A DNA stretch of 64,000 nt from CADEEN01 sp963816315 (GCA_963816315.1 CAWFJZ010000020.1:62001-126000); one strand, 5' to 3'; positions 36,251 through 46,397 are shown, numbered from the stretch's first letter. The notes: generated by a model not told the origin, from the letters alone. Numbers and translations: made by a program.

Positions 36251-37318
36251 ATGACGCTCGCTCGAACTTTTGCCATCGCTGCCGTCGCTGCCGTCGCTGC
36301 CGCCGCATTCACCAGCAGCGCGCAAGCCTGCACCGACAAGGACTGGAAGGCCTGCAAAGGCAAGCCCTGGGTCACCGGCGACACGATGGACACGCCGATG
36401 GGCGAGCGCTGGTGGCCGAACAAGCTCTGGGGCGCGGCCGACGAAGCCGGCTCGACCAACTGGTTCACCAAGCCCGAGGTGGTGCAGCGCGCGCTGGCCG
36501 AAGCCAAGACCGGCAAGACCTACCGCCTCGGCCGCGCGTACAGCGCCGCGATGCCGACCTTCGGCGAACGCAAGTTCGTGCTGCGCATTCCGGGCGGCCC
36601 GACCGGCGGCCCGTTCGGCGCCAACTCGCTCGTCTATAACGACGAATTCGTCGCCGCCGAGATCGGCCAGATCGGCACGCAATTCGACGGCATGGGACAC
36701 ATCGGCATCGCCATCAACGGCGCCGCCGACAAGAGCCAGATCCGCTACTACAACGGCGTCACGCAGTTGGAGATCGAAGGCTCGAGCGGCCTGAAGAAGA
36801 ACGGCATCGAGAAGCTGCACCCGATCGTGGCGCGTGGCTTCCTCGTCGATGTCGCCGGCGCCAAGGGCGTGCCGAATCTCGAGGCCGGCTACGAGATCAC
36901 GATGGCGGACGTGCGCGATGCGCTCAGCAAGCAAGGCCTCGCCGAGACGAAGTTCCTGCCCGGCGACGGCATCTTCTTTCGCACCGGCTGGGGCGTGCAC
37001 TGGATCAAGGACAACGCCAAGTTCAACGGTGGCGAGCCGGGCATCGGCATGGAAGTGGCGCGCTGGATTTCGGACACGGTGCAGGCCGGCGTCGTCGGCA
37101 GCGACACCTGGGGCCTGGAGAACGTGCCGCCCAAGGACCCGGGTTGCGCGTTCTGCGTGCATGCGCATCTGCTGACGCGCCACGGCATCGTCAACCAGGA
37201 GAACATGGACCTCGATGCGCTGGCGGCCGACAAGGCCTGGCGCTTCCTCTACCTCTACAGCCCGATGCCGATCGTCGGCGCGACAGGGTCTGCCGGCTCG
37301 CCGGTGGCGGTGCGCTGA
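36251..37318 (+). CDS. Exported cyclase family protein
   Basis: Product of 355 residues. A signal peptide ends near SSAQAC; the body contains the PF04199-type cyclase/kynurenine-formamidase fold. The metal-binding segment is TQFDGMGHIGIAING (FDG-x-GHIG in place of the common FDxxxHxG), and FFRTGWGVHWI and the final region with HAHLLTRHGIVNQENMDLDAL are typical. It is larger than cytoplasmic KynB (~210) and exported, so a role in tryptophan breakdown is unlikely. It probably hydrolyses an amide or lactone outside the inner membrane. Start at 36251, after CGGAG. Confidence 0.82.
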   Translation: MTLARTFAIAAVAAVAAAAFTSSAQACTDKDWKACKGKPWVTGDTMDTPMGERWWPNKLWGAADEAGSTNWFTKPEVVQRALAEAKTGKTYRLGRAYSAAMPTFGERKFVLRIPGGPTGGPFGANSLVYNDEFVAAEIGQIGTQFDGMGHIGIAINGAADKSQIRYYNGVTQLEIEGSSGLKKNGIEKLHPIVARGFLVDVAGAKGVPNLEAGYEITMADVRDALSKQGLAETKFLPGDGIFFRTGWGVHWIKDNAKFNGGEPGIGMEVARWISDTVQAGVVGSDTWGLENVPPKDPGCAFCVHAHLLTRHGIVNQENMDLDALAADKAWRFLYLYSPMPIVGATGSAGSPVAVR

Positions 37319-37408
37319 CGGCGACGGCGCCTGTCGAAATCGGGCGTGCTCGTTCGTCGTGTCAATGAGCCGCTTCGCGCTCTAACTGCATTCGAAGGAG
37401 AGATCACC

Positions 37409-37828
37409 ATGCCTGCCCTGTCTGCACAGCCTTACATCCTGTTCGGTGGCCGCTGCGAAGAGGCGCTCGAGTTCTACCAGCGCGCGGTCGGCGCCAAGGT
37501 CGATGAAGTGATGCGCTTCAAGGACAACCCGGACCCGATGCCGCCCGGCATGCTGGCGCCGGGCCTGGAGAACAAGATCATGCACACCAGCTTTCGCATC
37601 GGCGAGAGTCTGGTCATGGCCAGCGACGGCATGGACCCGAGCCAGACCGTCAGCGGCGCATCGTTGGCCGTGACGGTGAAGACCGAGGCCGAGGTCGATC
37701 CGATTTTCAATGCGCTCGCGGTCGGCGGCACGGTGACGATGCCGCCCGGCAAGACCTTCTGGTCGCCGCGCTTCGGCATGCTGACCGACAAGTTCGGGCT
37801 GGGATGGATGGTGATGGTCGCGCAGTGA
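37409..37828 (+). CDS. VOC family protein (PhnB-like)
   Basis: Product of 139 residues with the 3-dmu-9_3-mt/PhnB-type glyoxalase fold: QPYILFGGRCEEALEFYQRAVGAKVDEVMRFKDNPDP, HTSFRIGESLVMASDG and TFWSPRFGMLTDKFGLGWMVMV. No function has been shown for this branch; the early name PhnB is not evidence of phosphonate metabolism. GAAGGAGAG precedes the ATG at 37409. Its stop abuts the end of the convergent eda gene with no spacer. Confidence 0.9.
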   Translation: MPALSAQPYILFGGRCEEALEFYQRAVGAKVDEVMRFKDNPDPMPPGMLAPGLENKIMHTSFRIGESLVMASDGMDPSQTVSGASLAVTVKTEAEVDPIFNALAVGGTVTMPPGKTFWSPRFGMLTDKFGLGWMVMVAQ

Positions 37829-38456
37829 TCAGCGCAACGCGCTTGCCGCTTTGGCGAGTGCGGTGATGCGATCCCAGTCGCCGGCGTTCACCGCATCGAC
37901 CGGCGTCAACCACGAGCCGCCGCAGACCTTGACATTGGGCAGCGCGAGGAACTGCGGCGCGGTCTCGACCGTGATGCCGCCGGTGGGGCAGAACGCCACG
38001 TCGGGGAACGGCCCGGCCAGGGCCTTCAACATCGGGATGCCGCCGGCCGCCGTCGCCGGAAAGAACTTGAGGAACGAGTGGCCTTCGGCGTTGGCCTGCA
38101 TGACTTCGCTCGCGGTGGCCACGCCGGGCAGCAGTGGCAGCCCGACCGCACGGCAGGTCTGAGCGATCTCACTCGTGTAGCCGGGGCTGACGCCGAACTG
38201 GCAGCCGGCCTTCTTGGCCGCGTGCACGTCATCGGCGCTGCGCAGCGTGCCGGCGCCGACGATCGCCTCGGGCACCTCGCGTGCAATCGCCTCCATGCAC
38301 GCCAGCGCGGCCTTCGTGCGCAGCGTCACTTCGAGCACGCGCACGCCGCCTTGCACCAGCGCGCGCGCCAGCGGCACGGCGTGTTCGACATGCTCCAAGC
38401 ACGATGACGGGGATGACGGGGCCGAAGGCGGCGAGGTCGAGGGTGTTCTTGATCAT
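37829..38456 (-). CDS. eda: KDPG/KHG aldolase, frameshifted near the start
   Basis: Cleaves 2-keto-3-deoxy-6-phosphogluconate to pyruvate and glyceraldehyde-3-phosphate, the second Entner-Doudoroff step. The N-terminal piece MIKNTLDLAAFGPVIPVIVL is in one frame; from EHVEHAVPLARALVQGGVRVLEVTLRT the protein continues in another, because an extra T (GTGCTTGGAGC) lies at ~38398. Repaired length is 208 residues, normal for Eda. The catalytic Glu (LEVTLRT) and Schiff-base Lys (FLKFFPATA) are intact. Its start lies 12 nt after edd. A lone extra base in a perfectly conserved gene points to a sequence error. Confidence 0.92.
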
Positions 38457-38467
38457 GGTCTTGTCTT

Positions 38468-40285
38468 TCACAGCCAGGTGCACGCGCCCTCTTCGGCGCT
38501 CGTCACGTTCTTTCTCATGCCGCCAAACAGCTCGCGGCCGAGGCCGTGCGCATTGTCTTCGGCGTGCGCATCGCTGATATGCGCCGCGCTGCGTGCCGCA
38601 AAGATCGCATCGGGCACGAGCACATCGAGCGTGCCCTGGATCGCATCGAGCCGGATCACGTCGCCGTCGATCACCTTCGCCAGCGGTCCGCCGGCCAGCG
38701 CTTCGGGGCTCGCATGAATCGCCGCCGGCACCTTGCCCGAAGCGCCGCTCATGCGGCCGTCCGTCACCAGCGCCACCTTGAAGCCCTTGCCCTGCAGCAC
38801 CGCCAGCGGCGGCGTCAGCTTGTGCAACTCGGGCATGCCGTTGGCGCGCGGGCCCTGGAAGCGCACGACGCAGACAACGTCGCGATCCAACTCTCCGGCC
38901 TTGAACGCGGCATGCAATGCCTCCTGGCCGTCGAACACGCGCGCCGGCGCTTCGACGAGCCAGCGGTCTTCAGGCACGGCGCTGATCTTGATGACGGCGC
39001 GGCCGAGGTTGCCTTGCAGCAGCTTCAGGCCGCCGCTCGCGGTGAACGGCCGCACTGCGGGGCGGACGATGCTCTCGTCGCCGCTGTCCTTGGGCAAGGC
39101 CCGCCACGCCAGGCGTTCGCCGTCCTGCACCGGCACCTCGGCATAGGCCGCGATGCCGCGTGCGGCGACGGTGGCGACATCGGCATGCAGGCAGCCGCAA
39201 TCGAGCAGCTCGCGCAGCACGAAGCCAGGGCCGCCCGCGCTCTGGAATTGGTTCACGTCGGCGCTGCCGTTCGGATAGACGCGGGCCAGCAGCGGTGTGG
39301 CGGCGGAGAGATCGGCGAAGTCGGTCCAGTCGATGACGATGCCCGCCGCGCGCGCGACGGCCACCCAATGGATCAGGTGGTTGGTCGAGCCGCCGGTGGC
39401 CAGCAGCGCGACCATCGCATTGACGATCACGCGTTCATCGACGAGCTTGCCGATCGGCGTGAAGCGCTCGCCGCGCTGCGTGATCGCCAACGCCGCACGC
39501 ACCGCCTCGCGCGTCAGCGCTTCGCGCAGATTCGCATGCGGGTGCACGAAGGCCGCGCCGGGCACGTGCAGGCCCATCGCTTCCAGCAGCATCTGGTTGC
39601 TGTTGGCGGTGCCGTAGAAGGTGCAGGTGCCGGCGCCGTGATAGGCGGCGCTCTCGGCTTCGAGCAGCGCCGCGCGGCCGACCTCGCCGGTGGCGAACTT
39701 TTCGCGCACCTTGGACTTGTCGTTGTTCGACAGGCCGGTGCTCATCGGCCCCGCGGGCACGAAGACCATCGGCAGGTGGCCGAAGTGCAGCGCGCCGATC
39801 AACAGGCCGGGCACGATCTTGTCGCAGACGCCGAGCAGCAGCGCGGCATCGAAGACATCGTGCGTCAGCGCGATCGCCGTGCCCATCGCGATGTTGTCGC
39901 GCGAGAACAGCGACAGCTCCATGCCCGGCAGGCCCTGCGTGACGCCGTCGCACATCGCCGGCACGCCGCCGGCCACCTGCACCGTGGCGCCGTGGCGGCG
40001 CGCCTCGTCGCGGATGATGTCGGGGAAAGCCTCGTACGGCTGGTGCGCCGACAGCATGTCGTTGTACGCGGTGACGACGCCGATGTGCGGCGCGCGCTCG
40101 GCGACGACCTTGAATTTGTCGCTGGCCGGCAGCGCGGCGAACGCATGCGCCACGTTGGCGCAACCCATGCGCTCGCTGCCGCGCGGGCGCGCCGCCAGCT
40201 TGTCGATGCGCGCGAGGTAAGCCCGCCGCGTGGGCGCGCTGCGCTCGCGGATGCGTTGCGTGATGTCGAGAACAGCCGTTTTCAT
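38468..40285 (-). CDS. edd: Phosphogluconate dehydratase
   Basis: IlvD/Edd-family dehydratase of 605 residues that converts 6-phosphogluconate to KDPG, the first Entner-Doudoroff step. The cluster-binding cysteines are in AMCDGVTQGLPGMELSL, GVCDKIVPGLLIG and GTCTFYGTANSN. MSTGLSNNDKSKVREKFA and the DGRMSGASGKVPAAIHASPEA region are specific for Edd rather than dihydroxyacid dehydratase. It pairs with eda downstream and gives the organism an Entner-Doudoroff route. A HexR-like palindrome lies 38 nt before the start. Confidence 0.96.
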   Translation of the reverse strand: MKTAVLDITQRIRERSAPTRRAYLARIDKLAARPRGSERMGCANVAHAFAALPASDKFKVVAERAPHIGVVTAYNDMLSAHQPYEAFPDIIRDEARRHGATVQVAGGVPAMCDGVTQGLPGMELSLFSRDNIAMGTAIALTHDVFDAALLLGVCDKIVPGLLIGALHFGHLPMVFVPAGPMSTGLSNNDKSKVREKFATGEVGRAALLEAESAAYHGAGTCTFYGTANSNQMLLEAMGLHVPGAAFVHPHANLREALTREAVRAALAITQRGERFTPIGKLVDERVIVNAMVALLATGGSTNHLIHWVAVARAAGIVIDWTDFADLSAATPLLARVYPNGSADVNQFQSAGGPGFVLRELLDCGCLHADVATVAARGIAAYAEVPVQDGERLAWRALPKDSGDESIVRPAVRPFTASGGLKLLQGNLGRAVIKISAVPEDRWLVEAPARVFDGQEALHAAFKAGELDRDVVCVVRFQGPRANGMPELHKLTPPLAVLQGKGFKVALVTDGRMSGASGKVPAAIHASPEALAGGPLAKVIDGDVIRLDAIQGTLDVLVPDAIFAARSAAHISDAHAEDNAHGLGRELFGGMRKNVTSAEEGACTWL

Positions 40286-40322
40286 CGATAGCCTCGCGCT
40301 GTAACCAGTAAGCCGATTCTGC

Positions 40323-40337
40323 CGTAATCGAGTTACA
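40323..40337. promoter_or_regulatory. HexR-like palindrome upstream of edd
   Basis: CGTAATCGAGTTACA carries GTAA/TTAC inverted half-sites and resembles the published HexR consensus (TGTARTWWWWTTACA), although its centre is CG-rich. HexR controls edd/zwf genes in many gamma- and betaproteobacteria. It lies between the divergent edd and chaC starts. Motif-level evidence only; no hexR gene is in the window. Confidence 0.35.
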
Positions 40338-40378
40338 TCGTCAAAACAAGCGGCACTTCTTTGCGATCATGCGCGCAG

Positions 40379-41017
40379 ATGGCCACCCACCCTGCCGCTT
40401 TGCCGGTGCCGCCGCCGCTCGTGGCGGTGAAGCCGCTGCGCGACCCGCAAGCCCTGCTCGCCCGCACGCGCCGCGAATGGGGCGGCAAGCGCGACCTGTG
40501 GATCTTCGGCTACGCCTCGCTGCTGTGGAACCCGGAGTTCGCGTTCGACGAACACCATGCCGCCTTCGTGCGCGGCTGGCACCGTGCGCTGCGCATGGCC
40601 TCACGCATCAACCGCGGCACGCCCGAGCGCCCGGGCCTCGTCTTTGCGCTGCTGCCCGGTGGCTCGTGCCACGGCGCCGTGTACCGCGTGCCGCGCGCAC
40701 AGGCCGCCGAGGCACTCGAGGCGCTGTGGCTGCGCGAGATGCCCACCGGCGTTTATGACCCGCGCTGGCTGGCCTGCAGCACGCCCAAGGGCAACGACAT
40801 CGACGCGCTGGCCTTCACGCTCAGCCGCAAGAGCCCGCAGCACACCGGGCGCCTGCCCGAAGCGCAGCTGATCGACATCCTGCGCCACGCGCGCGGGCGC
40901 TACGGCACGACGCTGGACTACCTGCTGGAAACGGCGAAGAGCTTGGCCGAGCGCGGGGTGAGGGATCGCGAGATCGAGAGGCTCGTCGCGTTGTCGAGGC
41001 GGCACGGGCTCACATAG
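40379..41017 (+). CDS. ChaC-like gamma-glutamylcyclotransferase
   Basis: Product of 212 residues. The fold's opening motif LWIFGYASLLWNPEFAFDEHHAAFVRGWHRALRM contains the substrate-binding YASLLW loop, and VYDPRWLACSTPKG and the conserved catalytic acidic region follow. ChaC-type enzymes cleave glutathione to 5-oxoproline and Cys-Gly. The ATG at 40379 (MATHP) is chosen over an in-frame TTG 18 nt earlier. It is divergent from edd. With several glutathione-dependent enzymes nearby (GSTs, glyoxalases), glutathione turnover is plausible. Confidence 0.88.
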   Translation: MATHPAALPVPPPLVAVKPLRDPQALLARTRREWGGKRDLWIFGYASLLWNPEFAFDEHHAAFVRGWHRALRMASRINRGTPERPGLVFALLPGGSCHGAVYRVPRAQAAEALEALWLREMPTGVYDPRWLACSTPKGNDIDALAFTLSRKSPQHTGRLPEAQLIDILRHARGRYGTTLDYLLETAKSLAERGVRDREIERLVALSRRHGLT

Positions 41018-41671
41018 TCAATAGATGTCCGGCGCAAACGCGCTCGGCTTGAACCCGCCGTCGTCGCCATTGCGCTGCACCTTGAGGTCTTCGCTGGTGT
41101 CGATGTCGATCAGCACGCCTGGGTCATCCACGTCCACGGCGTGCGACGGATAACGCGCCACCAACCGGCGCGCGCCTTCGTCGCCGGTCAGGCCGATCAG
41201 CTCCGAGTAAAGCTCGGCGCTGAACGCCACCGGATGCCCGCGGCGGCCCTGGTGCTGCGCGAAGGCCACCGAGTGCGTGGCCAGCGCCTGCGCCACCGCC
41301 TGCATCGTGCTCGGCTTGACGCGCGGCATGTCGGCCGGCAGCAGCAGCCAGCCCGGGGCATCGGAGCGCGCGGCCACGCCGGCTGCTATCGAGTCACCCA
41401 TGCCGCGGCCTCGCACCGGCGCGGCCTTGGGCACGACGAGCACGTCGCGTGCGGCCACGTCTTCGTGCGCCAGCGGCGCCAGCTCGGCCGTGGTGACGAC
41501 GAGCACCGGCAGGCCGCTGGCCAGCGCATGGCGCAGCGTGTGCGACATCACGGCCGCAGCCAGGCCGCCGCCCTCGTCGGCCAGCAGTTGCTCGAGCTTG
41601 TGCCCGGTGCCGGCAAAGCGGCTGCCCAGGCCTGCGGCGAGCACGATGACGGTGGGGAGCGATGACGACAT
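41018..41671 (-). CDS. MobA-like NTP transferase domain protein
   Basis: Product of 217 residues with the nucleotidyltransferase N terminus VIVLAAGLGSRFAGTGHKLEQLL (LAAGxGxR and a Lys) and PADMPRVKPSTMQAVAQAL (the Asp for metal). It most resembles the MocA/MobA-like proteins that make molybdopterin cytosine dinucleotide for xanthine-dehydrogenase-type enzymes, which are often beside XdhC or CO dehydrogenase genes; neither is here. It converges with chaC with no gap. ATG 41671 is chosen over an in-frame codon at 41722. Confidence 0.82.
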   Translation of the reverse strand: MSSSLPTVIVLAAGLGSRFAGTGHKLEQLLADEGGGLAAAVMSHTLRHALASGLPVLVVTTAELAPLAHEDVAARDVLVVPKAAPVRGRGMGDSIAAGVAARSDAPGWLLLPADMPRVKPSTMQAVAQALATHSVAFAQHQGRRGHPVAFSAELYSELIGLTGDEGARRLVARYPSHAVDVDDPGVLIDIDTSEDLKVQRNGDDGGFKPSAFAPDIY

Positions 41672-41802
41672 GAAAGCGGTACTGCGCGTAGGAGTTCCTG
41701 TGGTCAAGAATCGTCGCCACACGCGGCGGTGTCACCGGGTCGTGTACCTAGGGTCTATTCCGTAGTAAGAATTGCGGATGGCCGCAGGCTTATCCTCGTC
41801 GC

Positions 41803-42459
41803 ATGAACTCCACCCCACCGAGCGGCGCCGACATATCCGCGCTGCGCAAGAGTTATGAGCGCGCCGAGCTTGACGAGGCCGCGTCGGCCGCGAGCCCGTT
41901 GCAGCAGTTCGACAAGTGGCTGCGCGAGGCCATCGCCGCGCAAGTGCCCGAGCCGAACGCGATGACGCTGGCCACCGCGAGCGCCGAGGGTCGCCCTTCG
42001 ACGCGCGTGGTGTTGATCAAGGGCTACGACGCGCGCGGCATCGTCTGGTACACCAACTACGACAGCCGCAAGGGCCGCGAGCTGGCCGCCAACCCGCACG
42101 CGGCGCTGCAGTTCCACTGGGTCGAGCTCGAACGCGTGGTGCGCATCGAAGGCCGCGTCGAGTTGGCGAGCGCCGAAGAGAGCGATGCCTACTACGCGAC
42201 GCGGCCGCTCGATTCGCGCCTCGGTGCGTGGGCGTCGCCGCAGAGCCAGGTCATCAGCTCTCGCGCGGTGCTCGTCGCCAACGCGGCCAAGGCCGCGGCC
42301 AGGCACGGCTTGCATCCGCCGCGGCCGCCGCATTGGGGCGGTTACCGGCTGGTGCCGCAGGCGTGGGAGTTCTGGCAGGGGCGCAAGAGCCGGCTGCATG
42401 ACCGGCTGCGCTATCGGCTCGAAGGCGGCGCGTGGGTGCGAGAGCGCCTCGCCCCTTGA
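41803..42459 (+). CDS. pdxH: Pyridoxamine 5'-phosphate oxidase
   Basis: FMN enzyme of 218 residues that oxidises pyridoxamine- or pyridoxine-phosphate to pyridoxal 5'-phosphate. MTLATASAEGRPSTRVVLIKGYDARGIVWYTNYDSRKGRELAANPHAALQFHW is the FMN-binding core, SRLGAWASPQSQVI the substrate loop, and PPHWGGYRLVPQAWEFWQGRKSRLHDR the conserved C terminus. All expected elements are present. It supplies PLP, for example for GcvP nearby, though the genes are not co-transcribed. Nothing unusual in context. Confidence 0.96.
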   Translation: MNSTPPSGADISALRKSYERAELDEAASAASPLQQFDKWLREAIAAQVPEPNAMTLATASAEGRPSTRVVLIKGYDARGIVWYTNYDSRKGRELAANPHAALQFHWVELERVVRIEGRVELASAEESDAYYATRPLDSRLGAWASPQSQVISSRAVLVANAAKAAARHGLHPPRPPHWGGYRLVPQAWEFWQGRKSRLHDRLRYRLEGGAWVRERLAP

Positions 42460-42462
42460 CGT

Positions 42463-42999
42463 TCAGCCCTTCTTCAGGCGCGCCGCAAACGTCTTCTTGA
42501 ACTTCTCCACCTTCGGCGCGACGACGAAGGCGCAATACCCCGCGCCCGGGTTGCGCGCGAAGTAATGCTGGTGGTACGCCTCGGCCTTGCTGTAGTTGGC
42601 CAGAGGCTTGATTTCCGTGACCACCTTGCCCTTGTGCGCGGCATTCGCCGTGGCCCAGACCTCGCGCGCCACGCGCTCCTGCTCCGGCGTCTCGAAGTAG
42701 ATGCCCGAGCGGTACTGCGTGCCGGCGTCGTTGCCCTGGCGGTTGAGCGTGGTCGGGTCGTGGATGTGGAAGAAGATTTCCAGCACATCGGACAGTGCAA
42801 TGCGGTCGGCATCGAAGCTGACCTTGACGACTTCGTTGTGCCCCGTCTGGCCACCGCAGACCTGCTCGTAGCTCGGGTTCACGACATGGCCATTGCTGTA
42901 GCCGGACTCGACCGCGGTGACGCCTTCGACGTTCTCGTACACCGCTTCCGTGCACCAGAAGCAGCCGCCGCCGAGGGTGATGGATTGGAGGTTGGACAT
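42463..42999 (-). CDS. msrA: Peptide-methionine (S)-S-oxide reductase
   Basis: Product of 178 residues. The catalytic motif GGCFWCTEAVY puts the reactive Cys at 13; the spacing and VESGYSNG (as in VxxGYxGG), YEQVCGGQTGHNEVVKV and FHIHDPTTLNRQGNDAGTQYRS are fully typical of MsrA. It reduces methionine-S-sulfoxide in proteins using thioredoxin. Good AGGAGA before the ATG at 42999. Convergent with pdxH (3-nt spacer) and divergent from the acyl-CoA dehydrogenase gene. Confidence 0.96.
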   Translation of the reverse strand: MSNLQSITLGGGCFWCTEAVYENVEGVTAVESGYSNGHVVNPSYEQVCGGQTGHNEVVKVSFDADRIALSDVLEIFFHIHDPTTLNRQGNDAGTQYRSGIYFETPEQERVAREVWATANAAHKGKVVTEIKPLANYSKAEAYHQHYFARNPGAGYCAFVVAPKVEKFKKTFAARLKKG

Positions 43000-43049
43000 G
43001 GCGTAAGTTTTCTCCTGCTAAAGCCGTCAGTCGCGCTGGCCTGCCGTTC

Positions 43050-43076
43050 TTTACACTGGGCCAACGCGACTATAGA
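43050..43076 (+). promoter_or_regulatory. Possible sigma-70 promoter for the acyl-CoA dehydrogenase gene
   Basis: TTTACA (43050-43055) and TATAGA (43071-43076) are each one base from consensus, with a short 15-nt spacer. The -10 lies about 13 nt before the ATG at 43089, leaving a very short leader. The spacing is suboptimal, so confidence is limited. Confidence 0.35.
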
Positions 43077-43088
43077 GAGACACCCGCC

Positions 43089-44285
<1,197 letters not shown>

Positions 44286-44337
44286 CTGGGCTGCGTCGAG
44301 CGCCGCCTGAGCAGACTGGGAGCGGGAGCTGTTCCGT

Positions 44338-44928
44338 TCAGTGAATCCGCGCGATCTTGGTGACGACTGGATCGCGCCAGATGTCGTCCGGGCTGATGTA
44401 GTTGTCCCGGCGCACGAACTTGACGCCGCCGGCGCGGTAGCACTCATCGACCAGCTCCGAGCAGATGAACTTGCGGTCCTGCGTGCGCCGGCCGATGCGA
44501 AAGGCGATGCGCGCTGCGATGCGCAGGATCTCGAAGTTGTCGTAGGGCTTGGTCAGCAGGTCCATGCCGTAGCTGACCGCGGTGCGCACCTGCGCGTCGC
44601 CGAGTTCCGGGTTGACGCGGCCGATCACCATCTGGCCGCGATACGGGCGGCGCCGGCCGTGATAGTCGCGCAAGTACTTCGAGATCGGCGCCAGGCGCAC
44701 GCCGATGCCGGTTTCGCTCTCCAGTATGAACACGCGCCCCAGGTTTTCGTCGCGGTAGATGATGCCGACATGGCTCCACACCGACTTGGTGAAGCCCTGG
44801 ATGAACTTCGAGAACACGTACGAGCCCGAGCAGAAGGCGAGGTCGCCCGAACGCAGTTCGCTGCGCACCTCTTCGTAGCGGCGCACCGGCAATGCGGCGA
44901 TCTCTTTTTTCTTCAGTGGGTCGGCCAT
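44338..44928 (-). CDS. YiiX-like permuted papain-fold cysteine hydrolase
   Basis: Product of 196 residues. ELRSGDLAFCSGSYVFSKFIQGFTKSVWSHVGIIYRD carries the catalytic His (SHVGI), and KFICSELVDECYRAGGVKF the nucleophilic Cys (CSELV), in the circularly permuted order of the YiiX/YebB NlpC/P60 branch. Such enzymes cleave amide or ester bonds of peptides or lipids. No signal peptide is seen, so it appears cytoplasmic or membrane-peripheral. ATG 44928 (MADPLKKK) is preferred to an upstream in-frame start. Divergent from the glycine riboswitch. Confidence 0.85.
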   Translation of the reverse strand: MADPLKKKEIAALPVRRYEEVRSELRSGDLAFCSGSYVFSKFIQGFTKSVWSHVGIIYRDENLGRVFILESETGIGVRLAPISKYLRDYHGRRRPYRGQMVIGRVNPELGDAQVRTAVSYGMDLLTKPYDNFEILRIAARIAFRIGRRTQDRKFICSELVDECYRAGGVKFVRRDNYISPDDIWRDPVVTKIARIH

Positions 44929-44961
44929 GATGGGCGAGGACTGTAGCGGTACACTGCGCCC

Positions 44962-45200
44962 CGCCAGGAGAGAGCACACCCAGAATCACGTTTTGGGTGT
45001 GCCGCCGACGGCGCAGAGGGGGCCTCAACGCCTCTCGAACGCTCAGGCAAAAGGACTGGCAAGCATCGGTTGAAAGACTGGTGTCACCTCACTGGAGAGA
45101 GGCGGTTCGCAGCGATGTGAGTCGTCCACCGAAGGGGCAAGCGCGGCGGGTGCAAACGACTCGCGGCGTCAATCTCTCAGGTAAAGCGGACAGCGGGGGC
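44962..45200 (+). promoter_or_regulatory. Tandem glycine riboswitch upstream of gcvT
   Basis: Two consecutive aptamers of the gcvT motif. The first (~44964-45057) opens with CCAGGAGAGA, has GCCGACGGCGCA in the middle and closes with CTCAGGCAAAAGGAC. The second (~45088-45195) opens with ACTGGAGAGA, has ACCGAAGGGGCAAGC and closes with CTCTCAGGTAAAGCGGACAG. The pairing of GGAGAG...CTCAGGYAAA...GGAC is diagnostic. The stretch is 62 nt from the gcvT start. In characterised cases glycine binding turns on the glycine-cleavage operon, as expected here. Confidence 0.93.
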
Positions 45201-45261
45201 AGATTGGTTCCACCGACGTAGAGTCGGTGGTGTCGACAGCCCGTCCGGAGATCGCTGCACC

Positions 45262-46377
45262 ATGACCCCTCCCCTGTTGCGCACGCCGCTCCACGAGCTG
45301 CACCTCGAACTCGGCGCGAAGATGGTGCCCTTTGCCGGTTACGAGATGCCGGTCAACTACCCGGGCGGCATCATTGCCGAACACCGCCACTGCCGCGAAT
45401 CGGCGGCGTTGTTCGATGTCTCGCACATGGGGCAGTTGCGGCTCGTCGGTGACGACGCTGCAGCGGCGCTCGAAACGCTGGTGCCGGTCGATGTGATCGA
45501 TCTGGGTATCGGCAAACAGCGCTACGCCCTCTTCACCAACGCAGCCGGCGGCATCGAGGACGATCTGATGATCGCGCGGCGGCCCGCCGATCTGTTCGTC
45601 GTCGTCAACGCCGCCTGCAAAGACGCCGACACGAAGCACCTGATGACGAACATCGGCCACCGCTGCCAGGTCATCCCGCTGCCCGATCGCGCGCTGCTGG
45701 CGCTGCAGGGCCAGCACGCGGTGAACGCGTTGCAACGCCTGGCGCCCGGCGTCGAGAAACTGACGTTCATGACCTGCGGCTCGTTCACGATCGTCGGCGC
45801 CGATTGTTTCGTCACGCGCTCGGGCTACACGGGTGAAGACGGCTTCGAGATTTCGGTGCCGGCCGATGCGGCGGTGAAGCTGGCCAAGGAGCTGCTCGCG
45901 CAACCCGAAGTCAAGCCCGCCGGCCTCGGCGCGCGCGACACGCTGCGCCTCGAGGCCGGCCTGTGCCTGTACGGCCACGACATCAACGCCACGACCACGC
46001 CCGTCGAAGCGGGCCTGACCTGGGCGATGCAGAAAGTGCGCCGCCCCGGTGGCGCGCGTGCCGGCCACTACCCCGGCGCCGACAAGATCGCCGGCCAGCT
46101 GACGAGCGGCGTGCAGATCAAGCGCGTCGGCCTGCTCGGCCTGGAGCGCATCCCCGTGCGCGAAGGGGCCGTGATCGTCGATGCGCAGGGCCACAAACTC
46201 GGTCACGTGACGAGCGGCACCTTGGCGCCGACGGTGAATCAACCGATCGCGATGGCGTACCTCGCAGCCAACCACGCGATTGCGAATCACGAGGTCTATG
46301 CCGAAGTGCGCGGCAAACGTCAGCCGATGCGCGTCACGACCATGCCTTTCGTTCCCCCCGGCTACTACCGCGGTTAA
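45262..46377 (+). CDS. gcvT: Aminomethyltransferase, glycine cleavage T protein
   Basis: Product of 371 residues. TPLHELHLELGAKMVPFAGYEMPVNYPGGIIAEHRHCRESAALFDVSHMGQL is the T-protein N terminus, with SGYTGEDGFEISVP and GLGARDTLRLEAGLCLYGHD the folate-binding and catalytic Asp regions, and the C-terminal barrel ends with FVPPGYYRG. It transfers the methylene unit from the aminomethyl-lipoyl H protein to tetrahydrofolate. First gene of gcvT-gcvH-gcvP behind a glycine riboswitch. Fully intact. Confidence 0.96.
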   Translation: MTPPLLRTPLHELHLELGAKMVPFAGYEMPVNYPGGIIAEHRHCRESAALFDVSHMGQLRLVGDDAAAALETLVPVDVIDLGIGKQRYALFTNAAGGIEDDLMIARRPADLFVVVNAACKDADTKHLMTNIGHRCQVIPLPDRALLALQGQHAVNALQRLAPGVEKLTFMTCGSFTIVGADCFVTRSGYTGEDGFEISVPADAAVKLAKELLAQPEVKPAGLGARDTLRLEAGLCLYGHDINATTTPVEAGLTWAMQKVRRPGGARAGHYPGADKIAGQLTSGVQIKRVGLLGLERIPVREGAVIVDAQGHKLGHVTSGTLAPTVNQPIAMAYLAANHAIANHEVYAEVRGKRQPMRVTTMPFVPPGYYRG

Positions 46378-46397
46378 CCCACAAGGAGTCCCTGCCC

